Source: Moraxella sp041773075
GTDB lineage: Bacteria > Pseudomonadota > Gammaproteobacteria > Pseudomonadales > Moraxellaceae
Assembly (NCBI GenBank): GCA_041773075.1
Contig: JBHBMT010000132.1
Location: 1-5,561 of the forward strand
Length of the DNA: 5,561 nucleotides
Direction of reading: 5' to 3'
The stretch's first letter is position 1, and each line of letters opens with the position of its first letter. Shown here one piece after another: positions 1 through 5,048 of this stretch. Under the pieces are notes generated by a model. That model ran no database searches, had not been told where the DNA came from, and saw only the letters and a program-made list of their open reading frames with translations. The translations under genes and the position numbers were made by a program.

Positions 1-133
1 ATTGCCCCAAAAATGCTTCTACTTGTGCTTTGTCTTGTTGCCAAATTTGATAAGCAAATGGACTGGCAACCGCAAGCGATGACACCTGTTCATTAGATGG
101 CAAAAAAGATAAATGATTGGCAAGATGGCTCAT
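1..133 (-). CDS. glnE: 5' end of probable glutamine synthetase adenylyltransferase (partial)
   Basis: Only the first 44 codons are inside the window; the gene runs off the left edge. The start is the ATG at 133, preceded 7 bases upstream by an AAAGG-type ribosome binding site (complement of 141-146). The visible peptide begins MSHLANHLSFLPSNEQ and contains ASPFAYQIWQQD at residues 23-34. This resembles the N-terminal segment of GlnE, where a serine-x-phenylalanine stretch precedes a run like 'rdPxxL'. GlnE adenylylates and deadenylylates glutamine synthetase in response to PII, setting nitrogen assimilation in the cytoplasm. The two nucleotidyltransferase domains that would prove identity lie outside the window, so this is recognition from a short N-terminus only. 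It is transcribed away from the tus operon. I found no clear -35/-10 pair for it in the gap. Confidence 0.5.
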   Translation of the reverse strand, partial: MSHLANHLSFLPSNEQVSSLAVASPFAYQIWQQDKAQVEAFLGQ

Positions 134-304
134 TGAATATCCTTTGGAGTTGATTAATTGATTATGCAACCACAAGCAGCGATTAGGGCATATTAACGAT
201 TTACAACATTTTAGTTGGCAACTTAGTTTAGACAAGTGTTGTAGATTATCTCACCCTAGTTTTTTTAGGGATTGACTTATTGCAACTGTTTATTACTGAC
301 TTCA

Positions 305-344
305 TTTTACGCCAAAAATACTTTTTACGCCAAAAATACTTTTT
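305..344. repeat. Perfect 18-bp tandem duplication upstream of tusD
   Basis: The unit TTTTACGCCAAAAATACT occurs at 305-322 and again, with no mismatch, at 323-340. Four further matching T residues follow at 341-344. It ends directly against the extended -10 element at 346-354, so the second copy covers the spacer and -35 position of the tusDCE promoter. The two copies are identical, so the duplication is either recent or maintained. It may be a slippage product or a duplicated regulator site; the sequence alone does not decide. Confidence 0.9.
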
Positions 345-345
345 T

Positions 346-354
346 TGCTATAAT
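346..354 (+). promoter_or_regulatory. Extended -10 promoter of the tusDCE operon
   Basis: TGCTATAAT gives a perfect TATAAT hexamer (349-354) with the TGn extension. No good -35 is present at 16-18 bases upstream (the best there is TTACGC at 325-330), which is tolerated in extended -10 promoters. Transcription would start near 360-362, giving a leader of about 25 bases before the tusD ATG at 387. The match is strong, but the start site is inferred. Confidence 0.65.
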
Positions 355-386
355 ACTGTACACTTTTTTATGCCATCAAGTGATTT

Positions 387-770
387 ATGCAAAATACTGT
401 TGTTCTTATCACCTGTTCGCCAGATGACCCCAAAATGCAAGGCGCACTCACTTATGTCAAGCTGCTGCTAGCTCATCAAGCGTGTGTGTTGGTGTTTTTT
501 TATGCAGATGGTGCTTATATTGCCAATCGCCTGCGTTGGCAAAGTGCTGATGTACCAAACCTTGCTGATGAATGGGTAGAGCTTGCCAATAAGCACAACT
601 TAGCACTACCTGTATGTGTCAGTACAGCATTAGCGCGAGGTATTACAGACACAGACAATGCCAAGCGCCACCAATTGGATGGAGATAATCTACGCGCACC
701 GTTTAGGTTGGTAGGACTAAGCGAGCTTGCTATGATGATAACTGATAACACCACTTTGGTTCAATATTAA
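387..770 (+). CDS. tusD: Sulfurtransferase TusD
   Basis: This 127-residue cytoplasmic protein matches the DsrE/TusD family in length (E. coli TusD has 128) and in layout. It has an N-terminal beta strand VVLIT (4-8), the FFYADGAYIAN loop (37-47) corresponding to the FFYxEGVYNAN segment of TusD, the cysteine motif VCVSTALARG (76-85), and a C-terminal VQY like the VVQF ending of E. coli TusD. Cys77 aligns with the E. coli Cys78 that receives persulfide from TusA and passes it to TusE, for 2-thiolation of U34 in Lys, Glu and Gln tRNAs by MnmA. It is the first gene of a plus-strand operon and follows a strong extended -10. The ribosome binding site is weak (AAGTGA, 378-383). The ATG at 387 gives the family's normal N-terminus. 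Confidence 0.93.
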   Translation: MQNTVVLITCSPDDPKMQGALTYVKLLLAHQACVLVFFYADGAYIANRLRWQSADVPNLADEWVELANKHNLALPVCVSTALARGITDTDNAKRHQLDGDNLRAPFRLVGLSELAMMITDNTTLVQY

Positions 771-779
771 GCTTACACC

Positions 780-1097
780 ATGAATATCTTAATTAATATA
801 ACAAAAAATAGTGAACTTATCACCTATGAAGCTTGTGCGCTTGGGTTGTTGTTGGCAAGTTTTGACCATCAGGTGCATTTTTTGTTGCAAAAAGAAGCGG
901 TGGTAGTGCTAGGCAATCCTTATACACGCTTACATGGCATGATAAAATCAGCACCCTTATATGACATTGTTGCTGTTTGGGTATCTACAGAGGATGTGAC
1001 ATTGCTGCATGATGATGCCCTAAAAGCAGTCATACATCCCATAGAAGATATCGCAGAAGTACTAACTAGGCAATTTGACAGCCTATTAACATTTTAA
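780..1097 (+). CDS. tusC: Sulfur relay protein TusC
   Basis: This 105-residue protein is a member of the DsrF/TusC group of the DsrE fold. The best landmarks are LYDIVAVWV (60-68), which matches the LYDIEQCWV segment of E. coli TusC, and the C-terminal QFDSLLTF (98-105), which matches the family's YDVILRF-type ending. It is about 14 residues shorter than E. coli TusC (119), mostly in the N-terminal half. TusC is a structural partner of TusD in the TusBCD sulfur-relay complex; the catalytic cysteine is in TusD. Its one cysteine here, Cys19, is not at a known catalytic position. The ATG lies 9 bases after the tusD stop with no convincing Shine-Dalgarno sequence, so translation may be coupled to tusD. 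Assignment as TusC rather than TusB rests mainly on the two motifs above. Confidence 0.82.
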   Translation: MNILINITKNSELITYEACALGLLLASFDHQVHFLLQKEAVVVLGNPYTRLHGMIKSAPLYDIVAVWVSTEDVTLLHDDALKAVIHPIEDIAEVLTRQFDSLLTF

Positions 1098-1102
1098 TAA
1101 TT

Positions 1103-1423
1103 ATGACACACATACTAAGCTTAGACGATGATGGACACCTTGCAAATCACCTTGATTGGACACCTGAGGTTGCCCAAATGCTCGCCAATACCCTCAATAT
1201 CACCCTAACTGATGTGCATTATCGCGTTTTGGCACAGGTGCGTTTATTTTTTGAAACCTATCATCACAGCCCAAGCACTCGCCCCTTAATCAAACATCTT
1301 GCAGCCACTCTGCCTGAAGACAATCTGGACAATGCCCGCCTACAACATCTGTTTAATACAGGGCTTGTGGCGCGTCATGTCAATCGCATTGCAGGACTGC
1401 CCAAACCTGCCAATTGTCTATAG
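1103..1423 (+). CDS. tusE: Sulfur relay protein TusE (DsrC family)
   Basis: This 106-residue protein of the DsrC/TusE family (E. coli TusE is 109) has the hallmark C-terminal arm IAGLPKPANCL (96-106), ending in a penultimate cysteine, Cys105. That cysteine accepts sulfur from TusD and delivers it to MnmA on the tRNA. Ten residues before it is Arg95, where sulfite-reduction-type DsrC carries a second cysteine, so this is the tRNA-thiolation type. DWTPEVAQMLA (18-28) and the helix VHYRVLAQVRLFFETY (38-53) match the family core. The ATG is 5 bases after the tusC stop with no visible ribosome binding site, consistent with coupled translation. In E. coli tusE lies apart from tusDCB; here it sits where tusB would be expected. 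Confidence 0.93.
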   Translation: MTHILSLDDDGHLANHLDWTPEVAQMLANTLNITLTDVHYRVLAQVRLFFETYHHSPSTRPLIKHLAATLPEDNLDNARLQHLFNTGLVARHVNRIAGLPKPANCL

Positions 1424-1467
1424 TCATGGTTATTTTTGACATCCACAGTTAAACTGCCAAAGGCGAC

Positions 1468-1505
1468 AATATCACTAGCCTCATGAAATATCACTAGCCT
1501 CACGA
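1468..1505. repeat. 19-bp tandem duplication between tusE and trmL
   Basis: AATATCACTAGCCTCATGA at 1468-1486 is followed immediately by AATATCACTAGCCTCACGA at 1487-1505, with 18 of 19 positions identical. It fills much of the 97-base gap between the convergent tusE and trmL genes. I see no hairpin with a T-run in this gap, so neither gene has a recognisable intrinsic terminator here. The function of the repeat is unknown, and simple replication slippage would explain it. Confidence 0.85.
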
Positions 1506-1520
1506 TAAGAGCCAGACATC

Positions 1521-2057
1521 CTAAATACCGCTTAGTTTATCATAGCCCACACTTTGTCCCACATCACCCTCAAAGCCCAACTGTCGCCACACTTCATATA
1601 GACAAATGGCAACACTGTTGGATAAATTTAAGCTGCGTGACTGTGGCAACATTGGTAGTCTTAGCCAATTGGCAGCACCAATATCATCACGCACCATTTG
1701 TGGCAAACCGTCTGTTTCTGACCCAAATACCAACGCTACCGACTTTGCCAAGGCAAATGATTGTTGATAAAAAGGTTGACTAAATTTGGTGGTGAGCGCC
1801 ACAATTTTTTCAACCCCCTCCGCCAAAAGCACTGCCTGACATGCCTGCCAATGGTCATGCACTTGCACATTGGCATACTCATGATAATCAAGCCCTGCTC
1901 TTTTAAGCTTGGTATCGTCTAGGTCAAATGCCAAAGGGCGCACCAAATGCAGCTGCGCTCCTGTATTGGCACACAGACGAATAATATTACCTGTATTAGC
2001 GGGCATTTTTGGGGTATGTAATACAATATGAATGCGTGGCATGGTCTTAATTGTCAT
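1521..2057 (-). CDS. trmL: tRNA (cytidine/uridine-34-2'-O)-methyltransferase TrmL
   Basis: This SPOUT-class methyltransferase adds a 2'-O-methyl group from S-adenosylmethionine to wobble nucleotide 34 of the two leucine tRNAs reading UUA/UUG. The three family motifs are plain: NTGNIIRLCANTG (21-33), FGSETDGLP (111-119) and the knot-forming LPMLPQSRSLNLSNSVA (134-150). RAGLDYHEY (53-61) is also typical of TrmL. Length is 178 residues against 157 in E. coli; the excess is about 5 residues at the N-terminus and about 15 at the C-terminus. The second ATG, at 2042 (giving MPRIHIVLH), would match the usual family N-terminus better, and neither start has a strong ribosome binding site, so the start is uncertain. 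The gene converges on tusDCE and diverges from the small lipoprotein gene. Confidence 0.94.
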   Translation of the reverse strand: MTIKTMPRIHIVLHTPKMPANTGNIIRLCANTGAQLHLVRPLAFDLDDTKLKRAGLDYHEYANVQVHDHWQACQAVLLAEGVEKIVALTTKFSQPFYQQSFALAKSVALVFGSETDGLPQMVRDDIGAANWLRLPMLPQSRSLNLSNSVAICLYEVWRQLGFEGDVGQSVGYDKLSGI

Positions 2058-2140
2058 AGCTTGTCACTTAAAAAGACTGGTATTCCTCTAAAAAATAAGT
2101 TACCATAAAAAGCATCAGTTATCATTAATGGGAGAAACTT

Positions 2141-2281
2141 ATGAAAAAGCTTGTCATCAGCCTACTAACACTTAGTATTATGTTAACAGGATGCAATACC
2201 ATCAAAGGCTTTGGCAAAGATGTATCAAAAGCAGGTGAGGGCATTTCTAATACCGCCCAAAAAGTAGAAAAGAAAATCTAA
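2141..2281 (+). CDS. Entericidin-like small lipoprotein
   Basis: This 46-codon gene starts at the ATG at 2141, with a good ribosome binding site GGGAG (2130-2134) six bases upstream. The product has a basic start (MKK), a hydrophobic stretch (residues 4-15) and a lipobox LTGC with Cys18. It should therefore be cut by signal peptidase II, leaving a lipidated mature peptide of 29 residues. The mature part CNTIKGFGKDVSKAGEGIS (18-36) matches the entericidin A/B pattern CNTxxGxGxDxxxxGxxIS. Entericidins are small envelope lipoproteins; in E. coli EcnA/EcnB were proposed as an antidote/toxin pair, with EcnB induced in stationary phase. Only one copy is present and no partner lies beside it, so A or B cannot be assigned. 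It stands alone, divergent from trmL, and ends in its own terminator. Confidence 0.88.
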   Translation: MKKLVISLLTLSIMLTGCNTIKGFGKDVSKAGEGISNTAQKVEKKI

Positions 2282-2291
2282 GTGACACACC

Positions 2292-2330
2292 AAACAGGCT
2301 GGATAATTTTTTAGCCTGTTTTTTTATTTT
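2292..2330 (+). terminator. Intrinsic terminator of the entericidin-like gene
   Basis: AAACAGGCT (2292-2300) pairs over 9 bases with AGCCTGTTT (2313-2321) across a 12-base loop, and the stem runs into a T-rich tract (2319-2330, interrupted by one A). It begins 11 bases after the lipoprotein stop. The hemW stop codon (2324-2326) falls inside the T tract, so the same hairpin lies just beyond hemW on the other strand. Read that way it is followed by TTTGGTG, a poor U-tract, so it may only partly terminate hemW transcripts. Confidence 0.85.
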
Positions 2331-3541
2331 AAAAATGCCTGCACCAAGTGATTGACATAAGAAAATCCCAAAGCTGTTGGTGCAATACGCTCAGCATCTG
2401 CCACCATCAGCCCTTGATGCTGTAAAGGTATCAATTCATTGTCAATGGCACTCACCAAAATCCCTGTCGCAATCTCAAACTCACGCACACTGACACCTTG
2501 TCTTAGGCGCAAAGCATTCATCATAAATTCCCCCACCAAAGCCTCTTCAGAAATGCGCTCGGTTTGTACAAATTTTGGGTAATTTTGATACGCTAGATAA
2601 TCTTTGGGTAAGCGTGTTTTGGCATAACGATAGACACCTTTTTTGTCAAAGCCTAGCGCCTTTAATAACTCACAAGAAGGCTTGTCTGCCAATGTAAGTT
2701 TACCATGTGCGCCAGCGCCGATTGCCAAATAATCCCCAAAGCGCCAATAATTAAGATTGTGTTGACATGGCACATCATCTACCCCCACCCATGCTGATAC
2801 CTCATAGTTTTCAAAACCACGCTCCATCAGCAGCGCACGCCCTACAGTTTCTATTTCTGCCAAAGTATCTTCATTGGGCAAATCAGGAGGGGCGCGATAA
2901 AAGGCAGTGTTTGGCTCAATGGTCAGCTGATACCACGACAAATGTGTCGCTCCTAGCTGCAAGGCACGCTCAATGTCTTGGTATGCCTGTACTGCCGTCT
3001 GATTGGGCAAGCCATGCATAATATCTACATTGACGCGGTCAAACCCCGCCTGCCGCGCCTGATAAATCGCTTCACTAGCTTGAGTGCTATCATGCACCCT
3101 GCCAAGCGCTAACAACGCCTTATCATCAAAGCTTTGCACTCCAATAGATAGGCGGTTGATGCCCAATGCCAAATACGCCTCAAATGGCGCTCGCTCAAGG
3201 GTAGCAGGATTGGCTTCAAGGGTGATTTCGCAATTTTCTGCGATTGGCAAGCTCTTAAACAAGGCATTAAACAAGCGCTCAAGCTGTGCCACAGGCAGTA
3301 ATGATGGTGTTCCCCCACCGATAAAAATACTGCTAATATAACGCCCACCAACAAACGCTGCTTGCGCCTTAGCATCGGCAATCAGCGCCTCTACATACAC
3401 CTCGAATGGCGCATTATCTGGCAATGCGTGTGAGTTAAAATCACAATAAGGGCATTTTTTGACACACCATGGAATATGAATATACAGCCCCAATCCAATT
3501 TGTGCCACATCAAGCAAATGACGATACTCAGGGTGTGTCAT
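2324..3541 (-). CDS. hemW: Heme chaperone HemW (radical SAM family)
   Basis: This 405-residue protein is a clear HemW, formerly annotated as coproporphyrinogen III oxidase-like. YIHIPWCVKKCPYCDFNS (20-37) carries the CxxxCxxC 4Fe-4S ligands Cys26, Cys30 and Cys33, followed by DF; HemN-type oxidases have an extra cysteine at that point. FIGGGTPSLL (73-82) is the SAM-binding glycine motif, and HNLNYWRFGDY (261-271) is the HemW signature. LSIGVQSF (131-138) and LSWYQLTIEPNT (201-212) are also family-typical. E. coli HemW is slightly shorter; the extra length includes about 10 N-terminal residues and an insertion near 285-305. HemW binds heme and is thought to deliver it to respiratory enzymes. 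Its ATG overlaps the rhlB stop (ATGA, 3538-3541), so translation is probably coupled to rhlB. Confidence 0.95.
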   Translation of the reverse strand: MTHPEYRHLLDVAQIGLGLYIHIPWCVKKCPYCDFNSHALPDNAPFEVYVEALIADAKAQAAFVGGRYISSIFIGGGTPSLLPVAQLERLFNALFKSLPIAENCEITLEANPATLERAPFEAYLALGINRLSIGVQSFDDKALLALGRVHDSTQASEAIYQARQAGFDRVNVDIMHGLPNQTAVQAYQDIERALQLGATHLSWYQLTIEPNTAFYRAPPDLPNEDTLAEIETVGRALLMERGFENYEVSAWVGVDDVPCQHNLNYWRFGDYLAIGAGAHGKLTLADKPSCELLKALGFDKKGVYRYAKTRLPKDYLAYQNYPKFVQTERISEEALVGEFMMNALRLRQGVSVREFEIATGILVSAIDNELIPLQHQGLMVADAERIAPTALGFSYVNHLVQAFLK

Positions 3542-4839
3542 TCTATTGGCTCATCAGATGAATTGTGTTGGGAAGGCTGATTGTCGGCACTGCTTTTGCT
3601 ACTCGGTTTTTTTATATCCTCAAACTCAAACTGATGCAACTCAAAACGAGTGTTTAGATGCTTTTCTAAGGCAGGTAAATTAAACGCATCATCTTCGCTC
3701 ACAAAACTAACAGATATCCCCGTCTGTCCTGCACGCCCTGTGCGCCCAATACGATGCACATAATCATCAGGCATATCAGGCAATGTAAAATTAATCACAT
3801 GGGTCACATCATCCACATGAATGCCACGCCCCGCCACATCCGTTGCCACCAAAAGCTTCACCTCCCCTGTTTTAAATTTTTGGAGATGTTTTTCACGCTT
3901 TTGTTGCACCACATCGCCTGATAACATCACCACCTCATAGCGCTTAGCCAAATGGTCATGTAGACGCTTCACTTGGTCTTTGCGATTGGCAAAGATGATG
4001 CATTTATCTACTGAATTATCTCTCAGTAGCTGCTTGAGCGCTTGCATTTTTTTATCTTCGCTCAATAAATAAAACCGCTGCTCAATATCTGCATTCGTTT
4101 TTTGAGCTTTGGCAATTTCCACAAACACAGGATTAAAAAGCCATCGGTACGCCAAATTCATCACATCAGTATTAAATGTTGCCGAAAATAACAAACTTTG
4201 GCGATGAGTGTTGGCAGGTAAGTGACGTACAATCCGTTTGATATCAGGAATAAATCCCATATCTAGCATACGGTCAGCTTCGTCCAAAACAAACACCTCT
4301 ACCCTATCCAAAAACAAAACACCTTTTTGCACCCAGTCAATAATGCGCCCTGGCGTGCCAATCAGAATATCCAAAGGTCGGCGCTCAAGCTGTTTGGCTT
4401 GTTTATCAAAATCCGCCCCACCTGTAATGCATAGGCTATACAATGGTGTGTGTTTAGTTAATAGACGACAATCCTCAAAAATTTGTTGCGCTAATTCACG
4501 CGTTGGTGCCAAAATCAACGCTCTTGGCTCACCCAAAAATCGCGCTTCTTCTGATTTAAACGGATTTTTTAGCAAAGCCTCAATGATGGTAATCAAAAAA
4601 GTAGCCGTCTTTCCTGTACCTGTCTGCGCCTGCCCAATAGCGTCTTGATTGGCAAGCGTAAAGGGAAGAATTTGTGACTGAATGGGGGTTAGCTTTTCAA
4701 ACCCCAACTCTTGCACCGCTTTTAAAATGGGCTTGGTAAGAGGCAATTCATGAAAAAAAGTAAAAGCCAAGTTAGCACTGTCAAGCACTTGGGATGGTTT
4801 GGGTGTAGGCTGGGTATCTGTCATAGTCTGATTAGTCAT
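3538..4839 (-). CDS. rhlB: DEAD-box ATP-dependent RNA helicase, RhlB type
   Basis: All helicase motifs are present in this 433-residue protein: Q motif GFEKLTPIQ (46-54), motif I AQTGTGKT (71-78), Ia APTREL (111-116), GG (140-141), Ib TPGR (162-165), II DEAD (186-189), III SAT (219-221), IV IIFANRK (281-287), V GRGIH (337-341) and VI HRIGRTGR (362-369). RhlB features include GFDKQ-like ADFDKQ (142-147), DILIGTPGRIIDW (157-169) and histidine instead of aspartate at the end of motif V, as in E. coli RhlB (ARGLH). RhlB unwinds RNA for the degradosome. The tail after about 405 is polar and ends acidic (SSDEPIE), unlike the arginine-rich E. coli tail. The start is the ATG at 4839; the ATG at 4824 is an alternative. 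Neither has a visible Shine-Dalgarno sequence. Confidence 0.9.
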   Translation of the reverse strand: MTNQTMTDTQPTPKPSQVLDSANLAFTFFHELPLTKPILKAVQELGFEKLTPIQSQILPFTLANQDAIGQAQTGTGKTATFLITIIEALLKNPFKSEEARFLGEPRALILAPTRELAQQIFEDCRLLTKHTPLYSLCITGGADFDKQAKQLERRPLDILIGTPGRIIDWVQKGVLFLDRVEVFVLDEADRMLDMGFIPDIKRIVRHLPANTHRQSLLFSATFNTDVMNLAYRWLFNPVFVEIAKAQKTNADIEQRFYLLSEDKKMQALKQLLRDNSVDKCIIFANRKDQVKRLHDHLAKRYEVVMLSGDVVQQKREKHLQKFKTGEVKLLVATDVAGRGIHVDDVTHVINFTLPDMPDDYVHRIGRTGRAGQTGISVSFVSEDDAFNLPALEKHLNTRFELHQFEFEDIKKPSSKSSADNQPSQHNSSDEPIE

Positions 4840-4868
4840 TAGAAGGAATATAGTGGAGCGCGCTGTGT

Positions 4869-4898
4869 ATTACACGCCTTAAAAAAAATTTGAATCAA
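4869..4898 (-). promoter_or_regulatory. Possible rhlB promoter (weak)
   Basis: On the minus strand TTGATT (complement of 4893-4898) and TGTAAT (complement of 4869-4874) are separated by 18 bases, including a T8 run. Each hexamer matches consensus only partly. Transcription would begin around 4860, about 20 bases before the rhlB ATG. If transcription starts further upstream instead, the G-rich repeat at 4961-4992 would lie in the rhlB leader. Confidence 0.3.
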
Positions 4899-4960
4899 GC
4901 ATTGGCACAGCTTTGATGAGAGAGGACGATACTTATGTTTTGTTGTTTGGTCTTGTCAGT

Positions 4961-4992
4961 ACCAACCTATCAAACCACCAACCCATCAAACC
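4961..4992. repeat. 16-bp tandem duplication, G-rich on the rhlB sense strand
   Basis: ACCAACCTATCAAACC (4961-4976) is followed directly by ACCAACCCATCAAACC (4977-4992), with 15 of 16 positions identical. The reverse complement carries six G-runs of two or three (GG, GGG, GG, GG, GG, GG) in 32 bases, separated by short T-rich loops, so a two-tetrad G-quadruplex is conceivable. It lies in the 209-base gap (4840-5048) between rhlB and the exported-protein gene. Apart from this repeat, a possible promoter and a weak hairpin, I see nothing else in that gap. Confidence 0.85.
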
Positions 4993-5001
4993 TTTGAGCC
5001 C

Positions 5002-5033
5002 AAAAAACTGGCGTTTATTAGGCGTGCCAACCT
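5002..5033 (-). terminator. Weak possible terminator of the exported-protein gene
   Basis: On the minus strand TGGC (complement of 5026-5029) can pair with GCCA (complement of 5009-5012), extendable outward by G-U pairs. This is followed by GTTTTTT (complement of 5002-5008). The uninterrupted T6 run fits a terminator, but the stem is only four Watson-Crick pairs with a long loop. A competing AGGCG/CGCCT hairpin overlaps it at 5020-5044. Confidence 0.3.
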
Positions 5034-5048
5034 TTTATGCGCCTTAGA

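Noticed and set aside
202..243. Inverted repeat TACAACA (202-208) / TGTTGTA (237-243) in the glnE/tusD gap.
   Set aside because: Seven-base arms 28 bases apart are too weak to claim an operator without conservation data.
254..270. Small hairpin CCCTA / TAGGG with a T-rich loop.
   Set aside because: It is only five base pairs, lies between divergent genes where no terminator is needed, and has no following T-run on either strand.
280..471. Plus-strand open frame of 63 codons overlapping the tusD start.
   Set aside because: It runs through the 18-bp repeat and the -10 element and then overlaps tusD in another frame. The low-complexity product (repeated RQKYFL) is a by-product of the repeat.
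1436..1441. Perfect TTGACA hexamer just after tusE.
   Set aside because: No -10-like sequence lies 16-18 bases downstream and no plus-strand gene follows.
1468..1505. Possible start of a CRISPR array, considered because of the near-identical tandem units.
   Set aside because: The units abut directly with no spacers, there are only two copies, and no cas genes are nearby.
3109..3381. Open frames on both strands inside hemW (for example 3084-3341 plus and 3109-3381 minus).
   Set aside because: They lie wholly within a confidently identified gene and their products match nothing; they are shadows of hemW.
4865..4875. Palindrome GTGTA-T-TACAC upstream of rhlB.
   Set aside because: The arms are only five bases. 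It could be a regulator half-site pair, but it is within chance expectation for this length.
4916..5047. Plus-strand open frame of 43 codons beginning MREDDTYVLLFG.
   Set aside because: It has no ribosome binding site, crosses the 16-bp tandem duplication, which would shift its frame, and shows no recognisable domain. Most likely a chance frame in the gap.
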